A stretch of DNA of 64,000 nucleotides from Marsupella aquatica (lineage: Eukaryota; Marchantiophyta), in NCBI GenBank assembly GCA_973895155.1, contig OZ316891.1, positions 11,222,001 through 11,286,000 of the forward strand, in the 5' to 3' direction. The position numbers were made by a program, and so were the translations under genes. The notes beneath the pieces are model-generated. The model ran no database searches and had not been told where the DNA came from. It was given only the letters and a program-made list of their open reading frames with translations. Each line of letters opens with the position of its first letter. Position 1 is the first letter of the stretch. This document shows, piece after piece, positions 12,801-25,728 of this stretch.

Positions 12801-13743
12801 ATCTCTAGCATCTAATGAGAAGGTTTTGTCCAGAGTTCTCGCTAGCTGCTTACTAGACTTGCTCCCTACCACGGTTGAACTAGCTGATCATCAGAATATA
12901 ATAGGTTAGATACCGTGTCTGGTACAATGGTAGGCAGGCTAGAAGTATCACATCTGGGTACGTCTGGAAGGCATATATGATGCGTACACCACTTGTCAGA
13001 AAAATGTGTGACTGTCGTGACAGGTCACAGATGGGATCGAGATCTGTATCACTTTTGACTCTAGAAACTAAATGTATCCTTTCAGTGGACAGCAGCAGGG
13101 TGTGACTGCACCTACGTAGCAAAGTTTAGATAAGACGAGCAATCTCAGTGACTTTGGCGGGTTGATATTTCCAGTTGTTTGATAGTTCAGAGCCGGCGAG
13201 AAATGTCTTCTCCTATTTCTTAAGACCGGACTCCAATGCTCACCTACACAGTTAGTAGATAGTCCTCAAAGATTCATTATCACTTATCCCCCTTCGATGT
13301 ACTGGACCCTCGTCCTTTTTCGGACCATTTCCTCCAGGCTATAATGCACTTATGAAGGTCCTAGCTTCCTTCTTACCATCCTGTATTGAGATAACAGTTC
13401 CTACTACTCCTCCATGACTCAGTGCTGACATCTCCGTGATTGGAACTTGTTTTTGCAGTTCCCTGAAGTCTGTACAACTCAGCAATCTAGCTTTCCTTTG
13501 CTACGCCTCCCTAACCGAGTTTCTACACTGTTACAGCTGGATTTAAACCTCAGTTTTAGCATTGTCACCTGCAGGCTACTCTGAAGCTGTCAGTTAGACC
13601 TTCCACATTTTTCTACAAGAATTTCAACAAAATTGTTAGCCACGTACCGCCAGCCTTGTAAATGCTAGTCTCGTCACCTAGCAGCTTTGCAAGAGATTTC
13701 ATTCAAATCGGCTCGATCTAGTAGCTCATTCTACTATCTATCC
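9896..13743. other. stretch without a recognised gene
   Basis: Short phrases such as 'gagttgatttga' repeat near 9910-10020. The frames are short and domain-free. A 70-codon ORF (11356-11568) begins with a hydrophobic stretch that could be a signal peptide, but nothing else supports it. The last few hundred bases presumably hold the 5' leader and promoter of the CLE gene that follows. Confidence 0.45.
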
Positions 13744-14322
13744 ATGGAATATACCAAAGGTTCAAGTTATTTGCCAAGAACTACGCAGCTGCAGGAGGAG
13801 AGTCTGAAACTTCCCCTTCTAAGTGGCCCTTCAGGGAGGAGTCCCTCCAGAAGGTGTATACTGTCCGTCTCGAAAGTCCTTCCCAATTTGGTTGTAGCGC
13901 TACTACTGCTGCTCTCCATCGGTATGCTGATGTACAACTCCAACTGTTCATTTTCCATGCTGGTTTCGTTGGACGACTCGTCGGACTCGGCCCCTCATTC
14001 CAGATCTGCTCATTACGAATCGATATCCAGTACTACAGCGGATGAAATGCGGCTCCATAGAAGGCTTCGAGGAATCGCTCAATATTTGAGCATATCGCCA
14101 GCTGCTGCAGACCAAGTTCAGATCCAGTACGAAGTTTCCCCGCCAAATGCGCTCGAGCTTGTGCCGAAGGATTCAATACCGGACCAGGTGCTATCGTCAA
14201 AGCTATCAAGGGGCCTTGCACAAGCGGAGCAGATGGAAGGCGAGCCAAGATGGCCAAATTTAGGCTTCGAGAAGAAGATGCACCCAATGCCGAACGGCCC
14301 CGATCCTATTCACAATAGGTAG
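13744..14322 (+). CDS. CLE-family signalling peptide precursor
   Basis: The ORF encodes 192 residues and ends in a CLE motif, HPMPNGPDPIHN, at residues 180-191, followed by a single Arg and the stop. CLE precursors are secreted and processed to 12-13-residue peptides that signal through leucine-rich-repeat receptor kinases in land-plant meristems. The invariant P-x-G-P-[DN]-P core, the C-terminal H-N and the extreme C-terminal position all fit. A single hydrophobic segment at about residues 46-64 (VVALLLLLSIG) can act as signal anchor. It is preceded by a 45-residue N-terminal extension rich in Ser and basic residues. At 192 residues the precursor is longer than the usual 80-120. The frame stays open upstream to a TTG at 13687, but this ATG is the first in frame. 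The gene appears intact and single-exon. Confidence 0.8.
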   Translation: MEYTKGSSYLPRTTQLQEESLKLPLLSGPSGRSPSRRCILSVSKVLPNLVVALLLLLSIGMLMYNSNCSFSMLVSLDDSSDSAPHSRSAHYESISSTTADEMRLHRRLRGIAQYLSISPAAADQVQIQYEVSPPNALELVPKDSIPDQVLSSKLSRGLAQAEQMEGEPRWPNLGFEKKMHPMPNGPDPIHNR

Positions 14323-14460
14323 TACTAATCTCTCTCGAATTTGATAAATGTACTGAACTACAATACTGATGCAAAGAAACTTGAATTCATAAATATATAG
14401 CTAGTTAAGCTCGTACTCTTAAACTCGAGTCTTTCAGCTGCGTGAAGCATCTTAGTTAGC

Positions 14461-14465
<5 letters not shown>

Positions 14466-14496
<31 letters not shown>
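14466..14496. repeat. (AT)n microsatellite
   Basis: About 15 AT dinucleotides lie roughly 140 bases after the stop codon of the CLE gene. Confidence 0.95.
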
Positions 14497-14498
<2 letters not shown>

Positions 14499-16910
14499 GC
14501 ACATGCGACCAGTCTGAGTTCCAGCATAATTTTAATCATAAGCATCTCAACCCTTTAATTGGTTATTCGCCGTGCTCTCTACTACCGCAGCTTGTCAAAA
14601 TGACCTTCGATTAATCTTTGTGCAGATGGCCTCGGTTGCGTCTGACTTGCTTGTTGCCTCGCTGGTAACTTTATTTTTCGTTTTTCCGCCAAATCTACAA
14701 TCATCTCGGTACTTTCTATGCGTCTGTCTTCCTCGTTACCTCACTGGTCACAATGTTTGTTGCTTCCGCCAAATCCACAATATGTCTAGCTCCACAAGGG
14801 TCCTTTCTATCCTTAGATGCGCCTTAATTGAGGAAGCGAATACCTCACAATACTAGTTCACAGACAAGGAACGGTATGTTTGACGGCGAGGGATAGTGTT
14901 CTTTGGAGGTTGTAAGTTGTCCAAGAAATTGTTGTAGGCCAGTGAATTGCAATTCCCTTCGACAGGAAATTTCAGAACGTGTAGTTTAGGGTAGTTGACG
15001 TATAGTTGGGCATGCCAATTGCCGGACGACCGTAGTCGAAGCCCAATCCCGTGAATTTTTGACGCAAATATAATCGCAAGGACAGGAAGGGTATATGCCC
15101 AAAGATGAGGAAAATGTTGGGAAGTCTTCTGTAGGCCCTGCCCGGAAATTTCGTTCATAGATTGGGACTCTCTCCGGAGAAACTATCGAGAGCGGGGTCG
15201 AGAGAGAATAGGGCAGAGCTCAAAATGCACTCCACAGTCTGGAGGATCGAGGCAATCTCTGCTTAGCTTGACTCCAAAGTTAGAAATTCTGGATCATGAT
15301 TCAAAGCAATTTAAAGCTCTCCCATGTCCGGAGTCGTCGAAAAGAAGGCCTTACGCAAAATTCGTGGAGGACCGGGCATTCATTGTGGAAAAACCCTCCA
15401 TGGAGAGTACCTTACACACGACATTGTTCCAGAATAATCTAAAAGGATTTCAGTTCCATGAAAAGATCTTCCACGAATTTTGGGCAATTCTCCGTAGAGA
15501 GCCCCCGAGAGAGCCATTCGATCTGTAGAGAGGTGCCTAGATTCTTTCAGGTACGGTAGGTCTTACACCATTCGAGCACTTTCAAATGTACAAGACTTGT
15601 CTACACTGTTAACCATTCTGCATCCAAAGCTTTCTCCATCCAACGCCTTCCACCCATATGGTCTACTTGCAATTCAAAAATATCTTTTAATTTGGCTTTC
15701 AAAATCTGTGGCTTTGAAACAAAATGTCATATTCAGACTTTCCATGTTAAAAAGTATATCTCTCACACAAGACGAGAGATAAGTCAAGTGAAGACCGCGG
15801 AAGAAGCCATAAGGTGCCCAGGGATTTTTGTCTCCTTCTGCAAGTTACGGTTGTTCAATGATGTAATAGTCTTGTTAAATGATTTTCAAGGAAAAAGGAA
15901 AACATAAACAGCCTGCTTGAAGCTCAAAATCATGGATACTTTTCCAACGCAATCAAAAACTAGTATCACCTGAAACTAGGAGTCTGTCAATCGTTGTGAT
16001 GTTCTGAATACTTGAAGTCAGGGTCACATCAATCGTTATTGCTACATGTGAAATTTGAATCTACAAACAAAACTCGCAGATGTATGAGACAGAATATACA
16101 AGTAATGAAACGCAATCCTCAGAACTGCTTCTCAAGGTTTGCCTGATAATGCAACCAAGTGGAGACAAACTTTAACAGAAAGAAGAACAATGACAGCTAA
16201 CTACGTGACATTGATAAGTCCGGCTAATGCGAACGCTGCGTCTTCTGTCTATGTATATCTACATGGTCTTCAATACGTCGATCCCTTCCAGTCGTATGTT
16301 AGAAGTAAGGAAGATAGTTCAGATTGACAGAAGTATTAGGTGTTTTTCGGCCTCAAACTTTCAAATTAAAATTGCATGTCAGAACTATTGTGTTCCTTAA
16401 ATGCAAAGCAACTTGTCAAGGCACCTCGTCTCCATGGCTTGTTCTAGTGATACAGCGTTGAATGAAAAAATCAAATTCAAGATGAGTATGTACAGCACAA
16501 TATGGGCTGGTGACAGGAAGCACGCGAACAGTGAAAATTTTGAAGCCTGTTTTCTCCTTAAACATTTCAAACCCTTTTCCAATCCTTTGTACAGTGTAAT
16601 CCTATAGCTATCTTACATACGAGTGATAAGAAACTTCTACATTGAAAAATGGCCTTTCAGATTGCTGTCTAGGAAAGCCGGCTTTCACCACCAAATTTCG
16701 CACGCTTTGTAACTCGGGGTGACCACTACCACTCCATTAGCTCGGAATGAAACAGGGGCAGATGTTGACTTATATTTCAACCAAGAATCAGCAGAACCCT
16801 CCGCATTGAGACCTCTGCATAATAGAAATAGCGAAGAAGTTTCCGATGGGGAAATCTAATACTTGCAACGACGTGTTGTAGAAAAGTGACATCTGCGTTA
16901 GAAAACTGTC
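14497..16910. other. stretch without a recognised gene
   Basis: Open frames of 60 to 100 codons occur on both strands (for example 15268-15528 on plus and 14853-15158 on minus). None shows a domain, and none has adjoining splice-compatible frames. The final part is the 3' flank of the minus-strand gene that ends at 16911. Confidence 0.45.
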
Positions 16911-19900
16911 TCAGGCAACTGGAACCGTAAGAGGGACGCCAGGTTCAGGTCGTAAAACCTTTATATTCGGTAGCTTTTTGCGCAGCAGCTCCTGTAAAAT
17001 ACAAATGTTTATTGAACATCACAAACGAGGACTTCAAGCAATTTATTTGAATTTCCTGTTACTCTCTACTTTTGCTTTCAAAAGGTACAAAAAGTGCGAA
17101 GTCGAGCTTGGAAGGAATTTTCTCAACCTCACCCAAAGTGAATGACTCACAAACATTGAAAGTATACACTCAAAAACTTCTGCTCACAAATACAGGCTAC
17201 ACAGTGTCCCTACTTTAGCAAACATGAACGGATCTTTCAAACATGTACCTCGAAACTGTCAGTTGTCCCTGCAGTACGAACGAGTTTGGACAGGATCCCT
17301 GTGGTAGTTAATTCCCCATTTTTCATTGTGACTACAAACCTGCGGGCAAAGCGAACAACCTCCATCGTGAAACATTCAAGCGATCTCTACCATATCCTAA
17401 TGCTTATGCTAAGATGATGGTGAGCATTGCTGTCTGACAGTTACTGTACCTAGACAGTTGTTTCCACTCGAGCTGATACTTGGCTACCAGACAGAAACAC
17501 AGATGAAGCAAATAGACTAATGTTTAAGGGAAATCGCTTGATAGAAATCATCCAGTCTGATGAATTCTGAATACTACTATTCTGAATAGAGCAGCTACGT
17601 GCACATACTTGGGTTTAAGCCACTCAGCAACTTTCACAGCATCCTCCTGTCCAGACACCAGTGTGTATGCTGGCAGAACTTGCTTGATGACGGGGGTGAC
17701 AATAACGTCTACTTCTTGTTCTTGTTGTAGATTGGCATTCTCAAAAACACAGTGTGGCTCGTAATATAAACTGAATTTGGGTTCCTTAACATCAATGAAA
17801 TACCTGCACATTGTAAGAAAACATTAGTGTCCTCTATTAAATTGAGCGACGTGTTAATATAAGCTTCAGACCTCGAAAGAATTCAAATGGATTAATGACT
17901 CAATCTGTGCTACTCTAGGAAAAATCACAGATTGTTTCCAATAGAGTTCATTGATTGCAGCTTTGAAGTTTATGTTTGTTTTCAGTTTTTGCCTCGTTTG
18001 AAGTTCTTGTGTTTCTGTTGTGGTGAACGTGACACTGCATACGTATGGAGGGAACTATTTGGTTTCGACAGATGGTTGCTTACCCACTCTCTGGCCGTTG
18101 CCAAGGAGGGCCCAGAATTGGACCTGGGCTTGCCCTAACGACAACATCTGTGCCATTCTTCGCTTTCAAAGTGATCCTCTCTCCTGCAGGCTCCAAATAA
18201 GTGACCTGTTCCAAACGAGTTCGGTCAACCTTTCTGGTACTGTAAGTATATATCTAAATTATGTACGAAACAACACCTTCAGCTGGCAGCTCTCATGAAA
18301 GCTAGAAAACTTTTATGGATAACAACGATGTAAAGGGAAAGTTCAGGTAAGGCAGAAGTGGAACACGTACCTTCTTAAAATATTTACTTAGAATTTTTTG
18401 AGCGTTTGGTGAGGAAATGACTTGCAAGTCAGGCATTAAGCGAGAGAGTGGTCCTATTGTATTCTCATGGCAATGATCATCGTATCCCTGAGTTATGAGC
18501 AGATAATCTAGCTTTGGTAGATCCTCCAACTGCAGCAATGTGGACAAGAAAAAATGAGTCTGTAGCTGTCTGCCATGATTAGATCTTCTTTTCTACAATC
18601 AAGTTGTCAGTACTTTTTTCAATCCACCAACATCTTCGAAAAATGACTTTGAATACTAGCTACTTGAAGCCCTGTACCTAATAAATACTTCATGTAAACG
18701 ACAGCCCTAAGATAGTCGAGACCTTGAAATCTTTGTAGACTGTCTTTGCTCCATCGTAAAGCCATGGAATTCCGAAGTCAAGATTTCCCACTAAGACTGG
18801 ATCAACCAGAACTTTTAGTCCCATAATCTCCCAAAGCCAACTGTTACCCTGCAAGAATCATTCAAAAACCCAAGGCACTTTTAGAAACAAGACCGAATTA
18901 GTATTGAGCACAACATTCCGCGCCATATTCAATTAAACTAATTACACAACCTTCCTGCTGTCCAGAATCATCTATGAAAACTGAGCCCACCATGTACGTG
19001 GTAGTCACAGAGAGTTGGTGTTAACCTCGAGATATGTCATCACCAAGGGAGAACCAGTCTCCGGAAGCAGTTCCTCAGTTTGAATTGCACCTTCAGTAGT
19101 AGAACTCTGAGCAGTAGCCATAGTTCTGCTCCTGTAGTTTGAATTCGACCGGCTGCGAACAACAACGACAACATCTCTGTAGTGTTAGTCCATTGGCTCC
19201 CACTCACTCTAGTTGAAGATAAGAGTACGTCCATTACAAAATAATTGGCAACTTCTGATGAGTGCATGCAAACACACAACTAATTCATAGCCAGGTACCA
19301 GGCCAACCATGAACTCCACGATGGAAAGTCTCATCCTGTGGCAATTGCGCGTTAGAGATCAATTCTCGCAGTCTCAATACCTCAACAGCCCCCACGACCA
19401 CTATCTCTCGCTCGTTGTCAGATCAAGCACCACAATCTAGGAATTGTACTAGTAGTTCACTCAGGACAATAGTAAAAATCTTTTATTATATAAATTGCTT
19501 TTCATTGCAATGAAGGTGAACTGTAGGTCAGTATATTTGAAAGATTTCAATGAGGTCATTGATGACCTGTCCAGAGTAGGAGTGGAAATCAATGCACAAT
19601 TTCAACATTGGTATAATAGTCAGGGTTTCGCATATATTGGGGAGCAATTCTAAATCAGCAGAAACCTTCTTGAATAAAGCAATCAATGCTGTCTTTCAAA
19701 TAGTTATGAACTACTTTCAGCTCATGTGCCTGCTCAAATAACGAACACCAAATCAAGAAGGTGGAATCTAGAAGTAGAAAAGCGACATAAAATATTTATC
19801 AAATGAAATGAGGAAATCTTGAAGGAATTCCGTGAATGAATTCTGAAAATAATTTGAAGTTTAGACGAGAAGCGACTTGTGATTTCATGTCCAAGGAGAC

Positions 19901-20152
19901 TCCAGCGGGGAATGGGACAGAGTCGACAGAGCGACAGAGAGCATGATACCTGGGAGGAAATCTGCAGCTCGCGCGGCTCCAAGTCAAAGCCCCTCGTTCA
20001 GACGCATGAGAAATAGGCAGACTAAGACAGGGGATCGAAGAGCATGCCAACGAAGAAGCAGAACGAAACGACGACTGAGGCAAAAGTGAGCAGACTGCCG
20101 GCGAACACAAAGACGAAAGATACCCAGCCACTGTTCCCGTTCCTGCTGCCAT
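16911..20152 (-). CDS. metallo-beta-lactamase-fold protein, probably plastid-targeted (8 exons)
   Basis: Eight exons join in frame: 20152-19950, 19152-19026, 18848-18723, 18529-18371, 18229-18084, 17803-17609, 17339-17249 and 16991-16911. They encode 375 residues. Donors and acceptors follow GT-AG, and every junction phase matches. The first about 70 residues are rich in Ser, Ala and Arg with few acidic residues, like a chloroplast transit peptide. The core resembles the UlaG-like metallo-beta-lactamase superfamily found in plants and cyanobacteria. Its signs are a strand with LVDPVLVGNLDFG, then LLITQGYDDHCH where the metal-binding HxHxDH motif normally sits. The first His positions are replaced (TQGYDDHCH), as I recall for plant family members, so metal binding and substrate are uncertain. 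A late ASPGPILGPPWQ segment also fits the family. There is no frame damage, so this is one of the clearest host genes in the window. Confidence 0.8.
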
Positions 20153-22189
20153 GGCAGCAATCCTCCGTCGTCTCCTCTACTACACTACAACCTCGAGAAA
20201 TTCCTTCAAACTCAAGGTCTCTGGAGGTTGCTTTTAAAATTCCTTTTCCTAGGCCTGTTCTTTCCAATTCTTCCTCTGCAATTCGTTCAATTGGGTTATT
20301 GTCTGCTCTGATTCCTCTTCCTCTGTCTCCGTCGCCTCATGCGCCGCGCCCTCTCTGTCGATGAGACACCTCGTCTCGACCTTTGATCGAGCAGCATGCT
20401 GTTGTTCGGTGGTGGAAGCTCTGAGCTCGAACAAATGGCTCAGCTTCGATGGAGGCTCGTGGCGCAGAAACGGCCGTTTATCCTAACTAATTTTGTGCCA
20501 AGTGGAAATGGATGAGAGCCGGTCTGCCGGTCTGGCCCGGTCTGTGGAGCAGAGCGCGGGTGCGGTCGGCGAGGTTTGAACGCGAGACCACTGTTGGCTT
20601 CACGGACGGGCCCCACATTTATTTTTTCTAGGCTTTTTGACGTTAGCTGTTGCCTTTGTTTTGTTTTGTTTGTTTTGAGGTATGCATTTGTGCTCTTCTT
20701 TTAATTAAACCACAACTCCCGGTATTTAAGGGCCCTGCCGTGCAACCGGGGGTCCTTTCATTCTATACTCTGCTGCCCGGGCCCACCCACTGCTGCTGCC
20801 CGAGCCCACCGTCCTGCAATGCTCTGGGCCCCACCTTTCTGACGCGCAATATTTGTTTGTGATCGTATGCTAGTCCTGGGCCCTCTCGTGTGCTTGTCCT
20901 GTGAAGGACTCGACTATTTTACAAAGAGATTTAAATTTTTGCACAGATGTTCAGGAATTGCATCCTGCCAGTTGTGTTGTCCCTTCGTCCTCCATGGCGG
21001 ATGCTTCAAAGCTGTCCTCCTCCATGGCGGATGCATCAAGGTTGTCGTCCTCCTGTCCGCCTCCATATCCAGTGCTCAATAGGAGGAGTTGCAGCATAAA
21101 GCCTGCAGCTCGATGCAAGTTCTCACAATGTCTCCCTTCTAATTTCTTGATGTCTGAAGTTTGAAGTGACGAAGGTCCCAGGCATCTATCTTGAAGCTGT
21201 CCGAAGTTGTCCCGTTTCTGTGAAGAGCGATCTGCAATCTAGACTCTCAGGTGATCAGCCGCTGAAAATTCTTGAATCTATTTCTCTTGCTTGGTTGCTT
21301 TGTGCCGATGCATCGTTGCTTTTATGCAGCTCTTTCATTCAGGAGTGGGATGAGATATAAGGACATGAGCTACGCTGTGAGAAGGAAGAGTGAGAGTGAT
21401 TTCTCTTTTTTAGTTCATAGACCATGATACGGGGATGAAGCTCTTGGAGTTATGATAACTCCTGAAGCCTAAAGGCAAGGATTGATGAGGGCGCAGCTAT
21501 CCTCACAACTCATATAATTTCCTATTTCGCAGTCTGAGACAGCCACTGTACAACGATGGCTTCCTTTTCCAACATCTCTCGTGGACTTTGAGAGATATGA
21601 GGAAAGTCAGTTCTCACCATAGAATCAAGACTTTCCTGATAGCTGCAGAGATCTCTCCTGATAGAGCGAAATTATCTCTTTGTAGCCAATTTCTATGGTG
21701 AGAACCCAAGAGCAATGCTCTGAGAATGCAGAATGCAGGTTTTCCTTCCTGGCTATGGCCGCCGACCGCGGAGTAGTAGTCGTGCCGTGCTCAACTCGCG
21801 GACTCTTTTGAGTAATCCTGCGCAGGGTGAATGTCGACGTCCTTGCATCCTTCTATGATCCCCTGCATTTGTTCATAAGCCTAAAACATTTCACACTCAC
21901 CAATACCTCCTAAGGGAGCCACTGGTATCTCACTCTCACAAGCACAGCCCCGACCCAGGTTCAAGGCCCGACAGCGACACTTCAACTACGGCTTCATCAG
22001 CAAATCAACTTTTGTCCCCTCCACAAGGCCACAAGTTCGGACCCCTCTAGAATACCACAAGATTAGACTATTTTTGTCCCTTCTAGAAAGCCACAGGTTT
22101 AGACTACATTGTAGAAGTTGAAACAAGGGCTCATAATAGTCCTTTTATTTAGGAAAAAACTTTATTGTGCCTTTAGGCATAAAGTAAAT
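20153..22189. other. upstream region of the minus-strand gene; no other gene recognised
   Basis: The first few hundred bases should hold the leader and promoter of the gene starting at 20152. Beyond about 20450 there are open frames up to 106 codons on plus, but none has a recognisable domain. A short tandem phrase, 'cctccatggcggatgc', occurs twice at about 20990-21030. I found no RNA gene. Confidence 0.4.
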
Positions 22190-22610
22190 TTTTGCCATTG
22201 TGCCTAGGTTACTAACATGTGACCCATGCACTAATTTCTTGTAGTCAAGTGAAATAAGTAGTTTTTGCCTTTGTGCCTTGGTTACTAACATGTGAGCCAT
22301 GCACTCGGTTGATAGTCTTGAAATGGAATAAAGTAGTTTCATTGGGCCTTTGTGCCTTGGTTTAATTACTAACATGTGAGCCATGCACTAATTGTTTTGT
22401 CTTCAAGTGGAATAAACTGGGGAGCGCCTTTGTGTCTCTCTTACTAATTGTTTTTTTGTCTTCAAGTGACATTATATCTTTTGAAGTGGGATATACAATA
22501 AACTGTCTTTTATAGATTTGTGTTATACTCCTTATTTTTTGAAAGTAGTAAAATACTTCAGGATCCCTTGACATGTGCTATGCAATTTTTATTTTTTTGT
22601 CTTCAAGTGA
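22190..22610. repeat. degenerate tandem repeat, several copies of about 75-90 bp
   Basis: Phrases 'cttactaacatgtgagccatgc', 'ttgtcttcaagtgg' and 'tgcctttgtgcc' recur in the same order about five times, with drift toward the right end. Short minus-strand open frames through it share repeated peptides (VHGSHVSN-like) because of the repetition. Confidence 0.75.
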
Positions 22611-22611
22611 C

Positions 22612-22612
<1 letters not shown>

Positions 22613-22672
<60 letters not shown>
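22613..22672. repeat. (TA)n microsatellite
   Basis: An uninterrupted run of about 30 TA dinucleotides directly follows the degenerate tandem repeat. Confidence 0.95.
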
Positions 22673-22675
<3 letters not shown>

Positions 22676-22815
22676 TCTGGGGTTTAGTGTCAACATTTTT
22701 TGTGTTATTCTTTGAAATGGGGATCAACCCTTCAAAGGTTTACATGTGCGTTTAGGGTAACCCCTGTTTAGAAACCTGCCTCACCTCTTCAACATGAGTG
22801 TTCCTATGCAGCAAC

Positions 22816-23196
22816 ATGGATCGCAAGCGTGGTGTCCGTGTCAAAATGACTAAACTCAATGATGGGCTATACAAGTTGAGCTGGCAAGAGCTCAATTCAC
22901 CCGACCATGCCCCTTTCATGAACCGCACCACTTCCTTAGTGGAAATCCAGAGAGACTTCCCTGAGTGGTGGACTGTAGTTCAATATTACCATCTTGCCCT
23001 CAACCATACAGGTCCCTTGTCAGACCTTTGGACTTGTGCCGCATATAGTTATTGCGAGTCATTCATGCGACGGAAAAGATTTCAAGTCTCTACACACTTG
23101 GCTGATGTTTGTGGATCAACAAATAGAGCCACCTTACCCCAACCTATCAAGGATGTCATACTTGCGACTTGGCCGGGTGAGGGTGAAGAGGAATAA
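22816..23196 (+). CDS. hypothetical 126-aa ORF
   Basis: The frame opens at an ATG preceded by a splice-acceptor-like 'tatgcag'. It encodes 126 residues without an obvious domain, starting with a basic stretch and ending in an acidic tail (GEGEEE). The amino-acid composition looks protein-like rather than random. No partner exon could be joined with confidence. It may be a transposon-derived exon, since the surroundings are repetitive. Confidence 0.3.
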   Translation: MDRKRGVRVKMTKLNDGLYKLSWQELNSPDHAPFMNRTTSLVEIQRDFPEWWTVVQYYHLALNHTGPLSDLWTCAAYSYCESFMRRKRFQVSTHLADVCGSTNRATLPQPIKDVILATWPGEGEEE

Positions 23197-25728
23197 TAGT
23201 ACCCATGGCACTAGACCTTATGTAAGTCATTCGCACCTATCCTATTTGACATTACATAATAATTAAGGGAACATTATTTTTATATTATGGTGCTAAGTCT
23301 ATTATGGGGACCCTTGTTGCTTGCACTATGATCTAATATTCCCATATGGGGTTTTCTCATTGAATTGAGCTATTTATAAGAGTGTTCCTCAAAAGATACA
23401 TGTTGCAAGCATCATCACTAAACACTTTATGTTATTGCTTTATTTCCTACAATTAATTGTGTTTGGGATCATATCTACATATATAAAAGTGAAGTTTTGG
23501 CACATCTTTTCAATTTTCAAGAATACCAAATATGTGGAATTGGTCAACTTTTTGCAATCAAGTTCCAAATTTACAACCTAATACTCCAAAGGGTTTTACA
23601 TGACTGATGTTGAAAGTCAAAACTATGAAAACCTATGGTAGCTAGACTGAGTATTTTGCTATTGAGGATGGTGACTGGGTATTGCCCAAATCTGACACCC
23701 TCCTTGTAAGTAGTGGGTAATTCCAAAAGCATGAAGAAACTGAAAATTTTTAAATTTTTTACGGTGTTTAGACTGCAATTATTGCTAACTGTAACTAAAA
23801 CAGCATTCAAAGTTACTAAGTTCCTAAGTTACGAGTAAACTCAGTTTACGAGTTTACTAGTTCACTGCTTTACGAGTTACACCTTAAGATTTGGCGACTC
23901 TGTGATCGTGACATCTTACAACTAGTTCAACGGGACTCCACAACGGATGAAGAGCTCACCTTGAAAGGGAAGGAATGCAAGACATAGGCGCTCATTACTG
24001 ACTTCTCTTCCACCTTACCTCTCAAACTCTGCCCAGCTTCAACCGGTATTTCAGAGATGTCAAATGGAGACTTCGACCCTTCTATTCCAGGATGATGAGT
24101 AGTGATGAGTTCCTGTTTCATTATCCTCAAGTGTATGCTGCTACCTGCAACAACTATGATGTGATCGGGATGTACAGAGAAGCTCTTCGTATAGATTCAT
24201 GTTATTTGATGAAGAGAATGCCTTTGATGTACCCTGAGAGACAACTGAGGTGCCTACCATACTCCAGAGGATCCCCACGCCAAGCTAAGCTGATAGAGGT
24301 TACCCAGAACCGAATTGTTACCCTTGTGGAGTTACTAGAACCAGAGGACATCCGACAGCAAGCTTGAAGAAGTCTCTAAGTGTTCTTAGTTAGTTTTTAG
24401 AGTAGTGCATCTTATCTGATTTTTAGAAATGTGTTCTAGAGCTTTAGAAGCTGTCATACTTCTTTAGTGTATAGTCTGTACCTAGGAAAACCTCCTGGCA
24501 AAATCTCAGAGTTTTCTGACTTATAGTTAGGAAGTTAAAAATAGTTGAATTCATCAAGTCTTTACTTTACCGCGATTACGAGTTACGACTTAGCTTTTAC
24601 TAGTTTAAGAGTTACTAGTTTCCGATTACGAGTTCCGATAGACAACCGATTACGAGTTAATAGTTACTAGTTACGAGTTCATACTTAGCCATTTTTCCGG
24701 CTTTTCACTTACTGAATCGCCATTTTAAAATTTTGAGGGGTATGAAGAGGCATGTCTCTTCGACCCTGTGACCTCTCACTCAGTAGATTTTTACTATAAG
24801 ACCCCTCTACCACTAGTGTAGATGATGGTTAAGTTTTGCAGTTTTGCCTCTCCCTTGTGTTAAACTAGTTGATCATGAATCTATGAGTTCGAGATCAGGT
24901 TTAACATTTGGAGAGACTTACCTCCTTCTTGTATTTTGGAACCCAAATACTTGAAGTAAAACCTCAGTTATGAATCTCGTGAATTATAATGTCAGATTCC
25001 GCTTTGGTGACACATTGTAATCTCACAAGTTCTTAGAGTTAACTCATTGAGTTTAAGTTGCATTGGAAATGATGTTTTCACCTTCATGTTGCTTAGTACC
25101 ATCTAAATGCTGAAGTATTTATCCTTTTAGATCTTGACTAAGTATCACTTAGGAAGAAAGGTCAAGACATGTTGCCGGCATTTTAAAAGGATACTCTAGT
25201 ATGCAGTTTAGATCTGAAAAGCCGTGTGGATTTGGATTCCCTTAAAGTTATTCCATTATTACTTATGTCTAAGGAGTAACCTTGGTCTATTCCAGACTCC
25301 CTTAGCATACTCTAAGAGATTTTTCCTTGTGTTTCGTTAATTGCAACCTTTTGCTTAATTGATGGTTATATGATGTTGAGTTATCATCAAAAACTGCTCA
25401 CCGCTGTGGAGCGATCTTCAAAATACCTTAGTAAAGTAATCAATCCTGATTACTATGTGTTAAAGAGAGTCTTTAAACTCTCATTTGTGTTTTTATGTAT
25501 CAAATCAACCCCATCTTGTTCTTTACAGGAACGAATACCGAGTTTGAAGACCTTTAAATGTGTTTTTGGTTCTTCATAGCAAACTACACTCCTAAACACA
25601 ACCGCACCCAAGAAATCATTCTGCAGGAGATTCAACACATGAAGACATTAGTGTAAATTCTACATGCCCAAAGTCAAGCAAATATTTCAGTCCAAATATG
25701 ACAACAAAGCTATACCTGGGAAAAAATA
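23197..25728. other. stretch without a confident gene
   Basis: A 91-codon plus-strand frame (24092-24367) has a plausible composition but no known domain. Two clusters of a simple phrase (ttacgagttactagttt and variants) lie at about 23815-23885 and 24565-24690. The remainder is AT-rich with short frames only. Confidence 0.4.

Noticed and set aside
22798-24367. Joining the ORFs at 22816-23196 and 24092-24367 into one gene
   Set aside because: No splice pair with matching phase and no shared domain evidence was found.
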